The position numbers and the translations under genes are program-made. Positions 1 through 10,910 of a stretch of 64,000 bases of DNA are shown piece by piece (position 1 is the first letter of the stretch; every line of letters starts with the position of its first letter). The stretch covers positions 20,986,744 through 21,050,743 of the forward strand of contig OX419759.1 of NCBI GenBank assembly GCA_948567375.1, given 5' to 3'. The DNA is from Lunularia cruciata. Lineage: Eukaryota; Streptophyta; Marchantiopsida; Lunulariales; Lunulariaceae. The notes beneath the pieces were generated by a model. The model was not told the origin of the DNA, did not search any database, and was given only the letters and a program-made list of their open reading frames with translations.

Positions 1-1
1 C

Positions 2-520
2 ATGTCCAGTGTAACCTGGAGTGTTGTGGTGCCCTTGGGTGACTGTATCCTTAATCGTCTCTTCCATACCAGGCTGGTGTCCGTAACCTGCACCATGAGC
101 GTTGTGTGTCTCATTGTATCCGGAAGTGTTGTGACTTTCTGGAGTTACTGCATCGTTCATCCTCTCTCCCATGCCAGGCTCTTGTCCATGACCAGCATCG
201 TGAGTATCAATTGCAATTCTATTGTCGCTAACTCCAGTATACTCAAGGGTATTGTGTGTTCCTGCGGTTCGTGCATCCTTTTTCGTGTCACACATACCAG
301 GCCCAGGGTTGTGCCGGGTGGTGGTTCCATGGGCTCCAGTATCACCCATAGTCCCATGAGTTTCAGTCATTCCAGGAGTCGGTTCATGCGTTTCGGTCGT
401 TGTTGATGAAGAATGGTGATCGCTTCCGATCAGCTTGTCCTTCACCACTGCAACCTTCTCCTTCACTTTCTCGGTCATTGTGGGCTTATAGCCGGCAGGG
501 TACTGCTGGTGAGACGCCAT
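2..520 (-). CDS. Dehydrin-like LEA protein, copy 1 (partial, runs off left edge)
   Basis: Reading from the ATG at 520 towards position 2, the frame stays open for 173 codons and leaves the window, so the C-terminus is missing. The N-terminus MASHQQYPAG followed by TEKVKEKVAVVKDKL matches copies 3 and 4. After it come diverged repeats of a module of the type PGMGERMNDAVTPESHNTSGY, rich in Gly, His, Thr and Asn. The module core, Gly-Met-x-(D/E)-(K/R)-I-(K/N)-(D/E)-x-(V/L)-x-Pro-Gly, resembles the dehydrin K-segment, so a hydrophilic stress-protective LEA role is inferred. The 5' UTR resembles that of copies 3 and 4. A GCCACGT motif at 813-819 (ACGTGGC, ABRE-type, on the gene strand) lies about 300 bases upstream. 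The modules are more diverged than in copy 4. The missing 3' end leaves it open whether this copy is functional. Confidence 0.72.
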   Translation of the reverse strand, partial: MASHQQYPAGYKPTMTEKVKEKVAVVKDKLIGSDHHSSSTTTETHEPTPGMTETHGTMGDTGAHGTTTRHNPGPGMCDTKKDARTAGTHNTLEYTGVSDNRIAIDTHDAGHGQEPGMGERMNDAVTPESHNTSGYNETHNAHGAGYGHQPGMEETIKDTVTQGHHNTPGYTGH

Positions 521-812
521 CTTCTCAATTTTGACTCAAATCCGACCAAATCAACTCTGGATTTCCCTCAAAAATATGCTCCTCCGTCCCCCAATTCAAG
601 TCACTGTGGTAGAAACTAATAATCTTGGATACACGATAGGAGAATATTTGCTAAAATTGAAGCTCCGATGGGCTTATGTACGAAGAAGAACTCCAAGAGA
701 CGACATTTCCATTTAGAAGGCCGATGGTCACCACAAACTGTGACAAGTGTAACTGGGCTCTGGAAGTGACAAGTGAAACGCCTAACTAACAAAAGAAAGT
801 GAACCAATGGGC

Positions 813-819
813 GCCACGT
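813..819 (-). promoter_or_regulatory. Putative ABRE (ACGTGGC) upstream of LEA copy 1
   Basis: ACGTGGC reads on the gene strand about 295 bases before the start codon at 520. Copy 4 has the same heptamer at a similar distance (48557-48563, opposite orientation). ABREs mediate abscisic-acid and drought response in plant LEA promoters. A heptamer can occur by chance, so the support is the shared position. Confidence 0.35.
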
Positions 820-1850
820 CTCGAACAAGATCCTCGATTAGATAACCAGTCCCGCCTGAACTCAACGCTTTCGATCCTTCCGAAAAGACGAAACTACTCT
901 ACTCAGAGGGCTCTTTTCTCGTGGACACGTACTTTTCTTGAGTCCGACAGACCGGTAAGGATTCCATGATCGGGACTGGAGAACCTTCCTTCTTAGTTTT
1001 AACGAAGAACAAACAAAAACAGTTTGAGTGAAGACCTGGGTAACTTCAACATTTTCTATTTGAGAACAAAACTATCCCTCTCCTTTCATTCTACTCAGAA
1101 TTTTGATTTTTGTTCCAACATTAAACGTTCGCCTCTTTAATATATATGTTCAATCGTCCAATCCGAAGACGAAATTTTCATCCACGGTGATAAAACTAGT
1201 AACAACAACACTTAACTGCTCCGTAGATTAGTGATCTGTTTTCTTGAAGGTCTTTTACCATATTTTGTAACCTCTGATCAGGGTTGTACTTTTGTGCCTC
1301 TCTCTTGTACCTGCTTCAGGTTTGGCCCTTGTAGTTCAAATTTGCTCGAATAATCACTCAAATCTATACTCGAACGATTCATTTTTTCTACCAACTTGGC
1401 TGGCCTTCAAACTCAACTTTTATTGTGAATGCTAAGGTTGATAGCGGCAACTAAGGCTCGAGCCCATATTGTTCTGTGATAAACAAGGAACAGAGTATTT
1501 ATGATTTAAGCCGTTAAACTTGCGTGAAAATGGGCTAATTCAATTATCAAGAGAAGTGAAGATGCATTGTATCCTACGTTCTCCTGTTCACTCTTATAAA
1601 TTCTTGACGAGCCGAAATTGAAATATACATTTCGGTTTGCAATTGAATTTCAAACAACCTCAATCTCTGAATGGAGGAATCTGGACCATGTTGGATACAC
1701 CATGCATGGTCCGAGCGCATTACAAGGATGACAGATTACATCATATTGCATACAATTATCACGCGCATGGAACGTCAATCATTCCGACCCAGTTGTGGGC
1801 TTCACAAAACAAATTTCTAGACCAAATCTGAACACAGTTTATTTCTGCTC
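820..1850. other. Intergenic stretch with no recognisable gene
   Basis: AT-rich sequence with only short chance frames. I see no protein similarity, RNA gene or terminal repeats. It probably holds the distal promoter of LEA copy 1 and spacer of the original LEA tandem unit. Confidence 0.5.
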
Positions 1851-2376
1851 ATGAATTCTTCGTACTCAACTTGAGTAGATATGCAGTGATAAGAGAAGAA
1901 CAGACGAAGTGAAATCGGTAAATATGTCTAAGACGATATACAGAGCTCATGATACGTGAAATGAGAGCAGAGCCATTCATAGCATCAGCAGAATCGTCCA
2001 ATTCAGTACTTCGGCTTTCTACTTAATTGATTCAATGTAAAAGACAAAGGAACAGAAAAATGTAGCGCATCGAGATGAAAGCAGTGAATATTAGTTGCTC
2101 TGACATGATTAAGTCAAGAACCGAGAGTTTATCTGAGACACCTCATACAGTACCCACCTCACGCAACGTCCGGACCAGAATAATCGATACACGTAATGCA
2201 TTGAGATGACTGACACAATGTATCGAACAAAGGAATCGGAAAGCGTAATGCATCAGCACACACAATTTTCGAATACCCGAATCGATGCAGATGGACACCG
2301 GACCCAAGTTTGAAGTAGAAGATACAAGTTTCTCAATCACTGAATGATCCGTACATGACGTGTGTCGTGGAGTCAA
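1850..2376 (-). repeat. Downstream flank of the LEA tandem unit, copy-2 side (first half)
   Basis: By eye this stretch aligns with 12560-12900 and, more weakly, with 46560-46930, which are the 3' flanks of LEA copies 3 and 4. Examples are caagtttgaagtagaagata and ctcaatcactgaatg near 2308-2345, against taagtttgaaccagaatata and ctcaaatctgtat near 12850-12895. It is therefore the first half of the 3' flank of LEA copy 2. The second half lies at about 11170-11423, beyond a large retroelement insertion. A short hydrophobic minus-strand frame here is not conserved enough to call a gene. Confidence 0.5.
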
Positions 2377-2379
2377 ACT

Positions 2380-3280
2380 CGTATCCTCAGATCTGAATCC
2401 TATTCTCCTCTTTAATTTGTTTATTCCTCTTTATTTTTTGTCTTATCTTTGGATTCATATAGGATCGAGAGGAGAAAGGAAGGGGAGAGTGAGAAAAGAG
2501 ACCAGGATATTCAGTTTCAAAGATCTCGTCCCAATACCTCTCAGGAGTGAATAGTAGATTTTACTTTATTCTCAAGTTCGGTTCCATTTGTATCTAGATG
2601 GCAAGCTATAGAGAAGAGAGTAAAAGGTTACGAGAACTTGTAGGTTTTTTAGTGTTTTGAGTGAATATTTTATATTGGAAATGATGGATCTAAAATTTAT
2701 TTTATTTTTTTTGGTGTTTATGATTTAGTTTTTAGAGTGAATATTTTACATTGAAATGATGATCTAAAATTTTCATTTTGAATTTTGGTTTTTATGATTT
2801 AGTTTCATATGAATTTAGTTTGAAAGAGATAAAAATTAAGAGTTACTAAAATTTATAATTTTTTGGGTTTGGAGAGATTATATTTATTTATGTGAGTTTG
2901 GATGTGAATGGTTATGGTTTTGTAAGTATGAGAAGATATGGAAAAGAGTATCATATATTGCGATTATTGTTCTTGTGTTAACCATGGCTACATTTCCCCA
3001 TGTGTCGTTGCCTAAAGTGGCTTAAGATACACCATGCGCGGTGTATCATCGATGCTTTACTTCGCAATGGGTGAAGAAGGTTACACAAGGATTATGATTG
3101 GACCACTTGGGATGTTCAAACTATCACATCGACAATGGTGACACTTAGGATTACTCAAGCTTCCTTTATTCCTTTGTTGAACGTCCCAAAGATACTGATC
3201 TGGTCATGGGAGTGGTCAGCATCTGAAGCGGGTTTTATTTGAGACTAGTTTTTCATATACACATCTATTCCATAGGCTAC
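2380..3280. other. AT-rich sequence at the left side of the large insertion
   Basis: This lies between the interrupted LEA flank and the first recognisable retroelement coding. It is strongly AT-rich, with near-duplicate phrases such as tttggtttttatgatttagttt around 2711 and 2784. It is probably the 5' non-coding part of the non-LTR retroelement or an older insertion. No gene is visible. Confidence 0.4.
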
Positions 3281-3595
3281 CTTGTACATTCCATAATAAG
3301 GCTAGACAGGCTTTTCTCTTACCACTTGATGTTTTTGCACATGATCCATTGGACGAGTTAGCATGGTCTTTATTCATATTACTTTCTTGATGGTGCCTTT
3401 ATTATGCTAGAGGGGGACGTGCAGGGCATAAAGAGGTGGGTGCTAGATTTTGTCAATTCTAAGCGTGAGATTGGGCTGCCCTATACGAGGAGTCGATTAG
3501 GGCTACACATTTTAGGGTACAAATTCTACCACAAGATCCCACAGATTCCACTCAATTACAATGGTGTAAGACATTGGGTCAAGCATGAAAGTTTA

Positions 3596-3947
3596 TGTAA
3601 CAATATGGAGTTTAGCGACGTAGCTAGTAAGGCTAACGAAGTAGGGAATAAGCCACATTAGCCTTGAATATTCCAAAAGCATCTAGGAAGCTTCTTGGGA
3701 AGCTTCCCGACTAGTTAACTTACACCCCAAGCAGGTAGTTTCTAGAAGGAAGCTTCTAGAAGCTTCTAACTAGTTTAGCTTGCATGCCAAGTAGGTGGCT
3801 TCTTGAGAAGCTTCTCAAGGGCCTTGTCTGCTACCTATAAATACCAAAGCCGAAGCTCATGCTAGGCATTTGGAGTTTTCCCTCATTCAAGTGTCCCAAT
3901 GTGAGTTTCCACTCTCATATTTCTCTCCTCGGGTTTGGTCTTTTACA
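3596..3947 (+). repeat. 5' LTR of chromovirus element 1
   Basis: Begins TGTAACAATATGG and ends TCTTTTACA, followed by the PBS. It is 352 bases long against 435 in its partner. The difference is mainly an internal loss of about 80 bases near 3800, in a stretch full of aagcttct repeats, where slippage or recombination is likely. A TATA-like CTATAAATACC (about 3834-3844) lies about 105 bases before its end. Confidence 0.88.
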
Positions 3948-3948
3948 T

Positions 3949-3960
3949 TGGTATCAGAGC
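3949..3960 (+). other. Primer binding site (initiator Met-tRNA type)
   Basis: TGGTATCAGAGC, two bases after the LTR end, is the classical plant LTR-retrotransposon primer site complementary to the 3' end of initiator methionine tRNA. Confidence 0.9.
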
Positions 3961-4218
3961 AGGAATGGGATGGATGGAATTTATGGACCACCAAATCCAC
4001 TTCCACCAAACTATTGGAATTTTTGCGTCCAAGTACTACTTAAGCATCATTTCACACAATTCATCACCTCGCACTTTGGACAAGATTTTCTGCATATGAT
4101 CACCATATCTGAGGAACCCTTGGTGCTTCCGGTTGTAACTTATGGAGAATGGTGGATGTGTTGTTTCTATGTGTTAATAAATTAGATAGATTGGGAGTGG
4201 TGTGATAGAGTAGCAACC

Positions 4219-5133
4219 ATGGCGGCAATACACAATGTTATCCTTGCTATGCAGCAAAAAATTGAGCACCTTACTCAATTGTTGGATGAATGAGATCTTC
4301 GACAACAAGAGCAGGTGGAGAGAGTACCAATTTGAGAAGGAGAAGATTTGATCAGATTCCTTAAACCCAAGGTATTTGAAGGCAAGAATCTTCCAGGTGC
4401 AGTGGAGAATTTTGTGTTTGATTGTGAACATTATTTTGAAGTTACCAATCTACAAGACGAGCAAAAATAGATTCTATTGGCTTCTAGCCAATTGGATGGA
4501 GTAGCAAAGCTATGATGGAGATTCCGAGTGGAGCGAGCTGAACAACAAATTGTTGCACCAATCTTGACATGGGTAGAATTCAAGAGTGCAATAATTAGTC
4601 AATTCCAAGCAATAAATGTCACACGAGCTGCATAGGATAAGTTGGCAGAGTTGAAATAGATTGGCTCTGTAAGAAGTTACATCATGCAATTCCAAAACAC
4701 CATCATGCAAATTCCAGATATATTGGAAGGTGAAGCTCAAGATCAATTTGTGAGGGACTTGACGGTGAGAACCAAATTAGAGGTAACCATGCAAGAGCCA
4801 CAACACTTGGAGGAAGCCATGCGGTTGGCCAAACATTTTGATTCCTTAGTGGCAACAACTTGGTCTCAACCTCGACTTCCATAGAGCCTACCAATACACT
4901 ACACACAAGTAGAGGAGCCAACACCAATAGAGATTGATGCCATTCAACAAAGACCACTTGGCACGACAGAGAGAGAGAAACTGTGACAAAATGGTGGTTT
5001 TCTTTATTGTCACCAATTGGGGCATCGTATTGCTAAATGTCCACTCAAGAATAGACAACTCCGACAAGTTGCCCAGGTGGAAGTTGTGGAGTGGAATGAT
5101 CAGGGAAATGAGGAATCCCAATAGGAGATTTTG
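4219..5133 (+). pseudogene. gag of chromovirus element 1
   Basis: Starts ATGGCGGCAATACAC, as in element 2. It continues through KPKVFEGKN, VAKL-type and SYIMQFQNTIMQIPDILEG segments typical of retrotransposon gag, and ends near a degenerate zinc knuckle (FLYCHQLGH then KCPLK) in which the first Cys is replaced. Several in-frame TAG/TGA stops and at least one frame change occur. The gag forms the virus-like particle shell. This copy cannot make it intact. Confidence 0.75.
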
Positions 5134-5150
5134 AGCCGCCTACTAGAAGC

Positions 5151-5504
5151 TTGATTAGTTCCAATGGGATTGAAGGCTCGACCTATGCAAGTTTGCTTCA
5201 CTTGCAAGGTATGATATCTAATTGGGGTTGTAGGATTTTGGTTGATTTTGGAAGTTCAGAGAATTGTATGTCTATGCAAGTAGCAAAGGAATTGGGTATT
5301 CCTATCAAGCCAATGATTGGAAGTAGTTTGATGATGGCGGATGGTAGAACGAGTTCTGCATTCCGCACCTCGTATCTTGTTACCTTCAAGATGGGGAAGG
5401 AGTATTTGGAGTGTATGAGGTTTGTAGTGGCACCTCTACACTATGATATCATTCTGGGTCTACCTTGGCTTGAACATCATAAGGTTCAATTCGATTGGAC
5501 CTAA
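5151..5504 (+). pseudogene. Retropepsin-like protease of element 1
   Basis: A 117-codon frame with RILVDFGSSENCMS at the active site, where the usual VDSGSS has Phe in place of Ser, and YDIILGLPWLEHHKVQFDW at the end, which is the conserved flap-to-end pattern of gypsy proteases. It ends in a stop where intact relatives continue to RT. Confidence 0.75.
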
Positions 5505-5780
5505 CGCCAAATTCAAGTACAACACCAAGGTAGGAATTTCCGATTAGGTTGTCTGGCACCTCTGAGTAAGACATCTAAGAAGTAAGTCCCAAGATGGGAA
5601 GTTTGTCGAGAAGGTAGCCATAGAGCAAACTTGGAAGGGAGATGAGTCCCAAGATGGGAGGTTTGCCACAAAGGCAACTATGGAGCAAGCTTGGAAGAGA
5701 GATGAGTCTCTAGAAGGGAAGTTTGTTAGTAAAGTAGCCATAGAGCAAGCTTTGGAGGAAGCTAAGTCTGTATTCATGGT

Positions 5781-6600
5781 GTGGATCAAGCAAATTGCAC
5801 AAGAACAATCTGCGGAGGGCCCAGACCTCATCAAGCAATGGTTGATCAGATAGTTAAGGGGTTTGCGGACGTGTTTCTGGATGATCTACCAAAGGGATTA
5901 CCCTACGAACAAGGTATGCCCTTCAAGATCAAGTTATTGCTAGAGAGTACTCTAGTGAGTAGACCAATCTATCGGCTCTCACCAAAGGAGTTGGAGGAGT
6001 TGCAAATAACACTTACAGAGTTGTTGGAGAAAGACTTCATACAACATAGTACCTCTCCTTGGGGAACTCCGGTACTATTTGTTCTAAAGAAGGATGGAGT
6101 ACTTTGTTTCTATATTGATTATCATGGGCTCAATAAGCAAACCGTGAAGAATGTATATCCCTTGCCTTGGATCGATGACTTGCTTGATCAACTAAGTGAA
6201 GCACACTACTTTTCCAAGTTGGATCTTCATAGCGGCTATTGGCAAATTCTTATTGATAGAGAGGATGTGCAAAAGATTGCCTTTTGCACAAGGTATGGGC
6301 ATTTTGAGTGGAGAGTTCTACCTTTTGGACTCACTAATGCTCAAACAGTCTTCATGGATCAGATGGTATTACTTACAATGGTATATGCCACCAAGGTATG
6401 GAGGCATTATCTCTTGGGGAAACAAGTGGTCATCCCAACTGATCACAAGCCATTGTTGTAGATCCTACACTTGGAGCACATGAAGAGTCAACATCATCGA
6501 TGGGAAGAGCAACTCTAATTGTTTGACATCAAACTTGAGTACAAACTAAGTCGGTTCCATGTAATCCCTAATGCTCTATCAAGATGACCTGATTTGAAGG
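5781..6600 (+). pseudogene. Internally deleted RT fused to RNase H, element 1
   Basis: RT fingers and palm are clear: [44 protein letters not shown] and [12 protein letters not shown]. After FMDQM (about 6363) the frame jumps straight to [18 protein letters not shown], which is RNase H. The YLDD catalytic motif, thumb and start of RNase H are missing; they occupy about 28662-29282 in element 2. The frame stays open across the junction and ends at 6461. Degenerate RNase H and linker coding continue to about 6600. It cannot reverse-transcribe. Confidence 0.8.
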
Positions 6601-6799
6601 CTCTTCCTCTCATCACAACGGCAATTACAATAGTGTCAATTGACCCCAAGGTCCATTACAAGTTTTGATCAGCTCTACAACAAGATCCTTTCTTCCAAAT
6701 GGTACATGGTTGTCTGACAGCATGCGATAAGGAGAACAACACCTTCTCCTTCAAGGAAGGCCTTCTATTCCATGCGGACTAGATCTATGTTCCAGCCAA

Positions 6800-7735
6800 A
6801 GGTGATCTTTGACTTGTGCACCTTCAAGAAGCCCATGATTTACCAATAGTTGGTCACGTGGTAGTGGAAAAGACCTTGGGCACCCTCCAACGCCGATGGT
6901 GGTGGCCCAACATGACATGAGATGTTTGGAACTTTGTCCAATCGTGTGCGAGTTGTCAACATAACAAGGCCAGTAACCCAAAGCCAAGTGGACTCCTTCA
7001 GCCACTTCCTATTCCAACTATTCGTTGGGAACATGTGAGCTTAGATCTCATCACCTCCTTACCCAAGACACAACAAGGTCACATAGCAAATGTGGTGTTT
7101 GTGGATAAGCTTAGTAAGCAAATCCATTTAGTTGATATTGTGGATGTTCCAACCTTGGTGCAACTCTACTTTGATAATATCTTCAAACATCATGGGATGC
7201 CATGTGTACTCATCTCCGACCATGATCCTTGCTTCATCGTAAAGTTTTGGCAAGCACTCTTCCAACTAGTTGGCACCAAGCTTGCTTTGTCCATAGCCTA
7301 TCATCCTCAAACTGATGGACAAATTGACCATGCAAATTGCACCTTGGAAGATATGCTTTGTGCCTTTGTCAACATTCACCATACCAATTGAGATCAATGT
7401 CTTGCGGTTGCGGAGTTTGCATACAATAATTCTAAACAGGCAAGCACTGGATTCTCTCCTTTCTTTCTCAATTTTGGCCAAGATCTGCTTGTCCCATATT
7501 CTCTTCTTGCTCCTCCTCCGTCTCAAGTCCCCCATACTTCAACCTTCTTGACCACCATCTCCAAATCTCTCCAACATGCCAAATCTCACCTCCTTGTTGC
7601 TCAAAATTGTCAAAAACAATATGCAAACCATCATCGTCATGATCTCACCTTGGAAGTTGGTGATAGAGTTATGTTATGTTCTAGCAATCTACCCCTCCCA
7701 CTTGATACACAGGTTCATAAAACTTGCCCTTAATT
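6800..7735 (+). pseudogene. Integrase of element 1
   Basis: Holds the zinc-binding tail CASCQHNKASNPKPSGLLQ (near 6950), SLDLITSLPK with the first catalytic Asp, LISDHDPCF with the second, and YHPQTDGQIDHANCTLEDML with the Glu region, followed by the EFAYNNSK and GDRVMLCSS parts of the C-terminal domain. In-frame stops break it. Confidence 0.75.
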
Positions 7736-7918
7736 GGATAGGACCTTTTGATGTCACCCAAATTGTCTCTCTTGTTGCTTATCAACTTGCTTTGCCTTCT
7801 CATATGCGCATCCATCCTATCTTTCATGTTTCCAAGTTTAAACCCTTTGTTTATAATCCCTCTTCTTTCTCCTCTCAAGTCCAACCTCCTCCTCCCCCAA
7901 TCCATATCAATGATCATG

Positions 7919-8052
7919 AGGAGTACGAAGTTGATCATATCCTTGCCCGTCACCACATCCAACGAGGACGCCGCCAACATACGGAGTACAAGGTCCTTTG
8001 GAAAGGATATCGGCTTCATGATGCCACATGGGAACCTCTTTCTCACCTCTAG
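7919..8052 (+). pseudogene. Chromodomain at the end of element 1 pol
   Basis: EYEVDHILARHH followed by TEYKVLWKGYRLHDATWEPL is a typical chromodomain, the methyl-histone-binding module that directs chromovirus integration to heterochromatin. The aromatic cage positions (Y, W, and W in ATWEP) are kept. A stop follows at 8050-8052, the usual pol end. Confidence 0.85.
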
Positions 8053-8127
8053 AATGCACAAACAGCCATCCATGAGTTTGAAGCTTCAATGGCGACGAGG
8101 ACATCACCAACTAGCGGTGGGAGAATA

Positions 8128-8562
8128 TGTAATAGTATGGAGTTAAACAACGTAGGTAGTAAGGCTAACAAAGTAGAGAATAAGCCAAATTAGCCTATAA
8201 TATTCTAAAAGCATCTAGAAAGCTTCTTGGGAAGCTTCCCAATTAGTTAACTTGCACCCAAGCAGGTAGCTTCTAGAAGGAAGCTTCTAGAAGCTTCTAA
8301 CTAGCTTAGCTTGCACGCCAAGTAGGCGGCTTCTAGAAGGAAGCTTCTTGAGAGCTTCTTGAAAAGCTTCTTAGTTAACTTGGCTTGCACTCTAAGAAAG
8401 TGGCTCAAGAAAGCTTCTTGAGAAGCTTTTCAAGGGCCTTGTATGTCACCTATAAATACCAAAGCCGAAGCTCATGCTAGGCATTCAGAGTTTTCCCTCA
8501 TTCAAGTGTCCCAATGTGAGTTTCCATTCTCCTATTTGTCTCCTTGGATTTGGTCTTTTATA
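8128..8562 (+). repeat. 3' LTR of chromovirus element 1
   Basis: Begins TGTAATAGTATGG directly after the purine tract ggtgggagaata and ends TCTTTTATA, followed by the GTTTA target duplication. At 435 bases it is the fuller of the two LTRs. Confidence 0.88.
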
Positions 8563-9144
8563 GTTTAGTAGAGTAGCACGAGCACTACACCCTTTATCTA
8601 TAACCAGTCCCATTGATGAGACTATCTCTTCCCTATGCTCACTACATCCTATGGCAAGAGAGGGAGTACCATTAGAGGTCTTAGATTATCATCTTGAGTA
8701 GCTTTTATGTCTTGATAGGTTGCTTTTTGCACAAGCATTGTCCAATGTCCCTTGCCTCTCCTCAAGAGACTTGTCAAGGATGGTATATAAGCATCTTAGA
8801 GATTACTTTCAAACAGATGATCCTCTTAGTGGATTGACCAAGTTGTCTTAGACCAAGTTGTTTCAGGTGGTTGCAGTAGTAGCAAGGCAAGATATTCACA
8901 CATCAATTAGTTGGGTGTTAAGAACTAATCTACTTCTCATGATGGAGAAAGGCATGGGGGCATTAGAAAAATTGTTCTTAGAGAGATCTTTTTGTGTTTG
9001 GTTAGCTTTACCATTGTCTTTCAACATTGATCTCACTTTCAAGAGCACCTCTGTCCACATTAATTTAGAGTAGCTACACTTCAAGGTTGCGAGGTTATTT
9101 CTTAAGGCATCATGGCACTTCTAAATGTCCATCCGGAATGGGTT

Positions 9145-9744
9145 GTCCTATAGGTGGATATTTTGAGAATGCTTTTAATAGCATCTCTCAAGCATCCATC
9201 TTTAGAGAGCTTAGGGAGGCCGGTGGATCCTGAGCAAGTCTCATTCCTTTTGTGCGGTTGTTCTATGACTCTCCTACTTCCCTTTACTACCAACATGGGT
9301 AGTCACAAGAGGGAGTCAACGTCTTGGAATTCAGTTGTTAGTACACAATAGGGAGATTCTTTAGGATGACCTTTGTTTGTCACGGTTCACTTCAAAGCTC
9401 TCTTATCAATTGCTTTGGCCATGCCAGGTTGTGTATTTCCTTCCTTAGCAAATGATACACACATTGTAGGCCCTCTAGATCAGATTAGGCAGACCTTTGA
9501 TCACTTGACTATTGAGTTACATCTTGTAGGCTTGAGAGTCAAGGTGTCAAAGTGCAGAGCATGGTCCCCTTCAGGTATCCCTTCCCACCTTGAGCTTCTA
9601 GAGGGGTGTGTCACATCTACATATAGACTACATATTCTTGGAGTGCTTGTAGCATCCGAGGATTTCGTCACATGCTTCTTAGACATTGCCTTTGCAGTGG
9701 ATATTCTCCATGTGGATGACCTTCCTCTATTGGGCAATCCATAG
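9145..9744 (+). pseudogene. Reverse transcriptase core of the non-LTR element
   Basis: An RT palm region spread over more than one frame. It holds a degenerate NAFNSIS motif A, a GTQQGD-type motif B with an internal TAG at about 9348, and LANDTHIVGP as motif C with one catalytic Asp replaced by Asn. It continues with KCRAWSPSGIPSHLELL, typical of this RT family downstream of motif C. The frame 9373-9744 is the longest uninterrupted piece (123 codons). The stops and the Asp-to-Asn change mean it is inactive. Confidence 0.55.
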
Positions 9745-10581
9745 GTTGCTTTTGGTATGCTAGTATTGCCCATCAATCAACTTACCTTCTCCACAAGGTT
9801 CCCCCTTCCTTGACTTCCCTATCACGCTTATGATAATAGGATCATGGAAGTTTTTTGTGGTATCATCGGACCAAGAACATTTGAGTGTGTGATAGAGGAT
9901 TAGCACGTAGACAGACATCTCTACCAATCTCATGCGGAGGTGTAGGTGTATTATTATAGAGTAGATGGCACCTATAGTGTTTTTGGGTAGTTGTGCTCTC
10001 TTGGCACTCTTACTTTCCTCCCATTTTGTGGTTGTTGATAAACCAATTTTGATGACTTATGTGATCGAGGTGGAGGAAGGATCTTTTTCTCTCCATTTGT
10101 TATTGCAACAGACAAGAGATGGTCTATTTCCACGGGCATGTGAAGATCTTCCATCCTTTGCTTCACTACCGTCAGATTGGACCAAAGGTTTACAACCTTC
10201 CTTGATGGAGCGACAATGTCAACATATGCTACATTTTCTCTTAGTTGACTCATCCATTCCTTGGGCCACTAGAGCACATCTTTATCTTGCTCTGGCAAGG
10301 GTGCGGGATCTTGGATCCTAGCTTGATCATGCATTAGGGCATTTTGATTCGCACCAGTCACTTTCTCTACAGTGATGAGTTTCTGCTTAGGTTTGGTCCA
10401 CCCATCTGTATCTTAGTTACTCACTTGTGAGTGTAGTTCTACACTAGATGTAACAGCGGTCCATATGACACGGTGTCCTTATGGAGGACAGAGGATAGCT
10501 ACCCATGATACCATTAATGATATAGTGTTTGCTATGGCATGAGAGAGTGGATACCGTGCTTGGAGAGAGCGTTCATATTCT

Positions 10582-10902
10582 TTGCAAATGACATGTGTCA
10601 GAGCAGACTTATACTTGGTCCAAGATGATCAGGTGACAGTGGCAGATGTTGTGGTTACAAACCCTATATGTGATGCAGTTTTGGAAGAAGTGATTACTCA
10701 TCCTCTTGGATGGGTGGCGAGCAATGCAGCAGCACACAAGGTCTCCAAGTATAGGGGTATGCAGCGAGGTCACCTCTTTGTTCCTCTAGCCTTGGAGTTA
10801 TATGGAGCTATGGAGGTGGCATTCGACACATTTGTAAAGGAGTGTATGAGAGTTTATCATATTAGACACCAGGGGTACCACTCTGACTCTCATACTTTGT
10901 AG
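10582..10902 (+). pseudogene. REL-type (PD-(D/E)XK-like) endonuclease domain of the non-LTR element
   Basis: A 106-codon frame with RADLYL, then VADVVVTNP, then AAAHKVSKYRG, then FVPLALELYG. The order Asp, Asp, Lys with K..KY matches the restriction-like endonuclease that follows RT in R2/R4/NeSL-type non-LTR elements and nicks the target DNA for target-primed reverse transcription. It is in the right place, about 850 bases after the RT motifs. I infer the family from motif layout only. Confidence 0.45.
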
Positions 10903-10910
10903 CATACTTA

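Larger units (their letters stand above)
3596..8562 (+). mobile_element. Ty3/gypsy chromovirus, element 1 (nested, with 5-bp target duplication)
   Basis: The left LTR is 3596-3947 and the right LTR 8128-8562, both beginning TGTAA and flanking gag-pol remnants. The 5 bases before the element (3591-3595) and after it (8563-8567) are both GTTTA, a perfect target-site duplication. The PBS TGGTATCAGAGC at 3949-3960 fits initiator Met-tRNA. A purine-rich tract ends at 8127. Order: gag, protease, RT, RNase H, integrase, chromodomain. Compared with element 2 it lacks about 620 bases between RT and RNase H, which accounts for its length of 4967 against 5586. Many stops make it non-autonomous. It sits inside the non-LTR remnant, so it is younger than that element. 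Confidence 0.92.
3280..10910 (+). mobile_element. Non-LTR retroelement remnant with RT and REL-type endonuclease, split by a chromovirus
   Basis: Fragments of one long protein occur on both sides of the chromovirus at 3596-8562. On the left, ARGGRAGHKE (about 3408-3437) belongs to the N-terminal region typical of this plant/algal RT family. On the right are a DLSRMVYKHL-type segment near 8770, degenerate NAFNSISQASIF near 9170, a degenerate GTQQGDSLG motif near 9340, and LANDTHIVGP near 9445, where the usual ADD is AND. The C-terminal part at 10582-10902 has RADLYL, VADVVVTNP and KVSKY. This spacing fits the restriction-like endonuclease of R2/NeSL-type elements (PD...D...K..KY). Many stops and frameshifts show that it is dead. 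The outer ends are not defined. The insertion into the LEA flank spans roughly 2380-11170. Confidence 0.6.
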
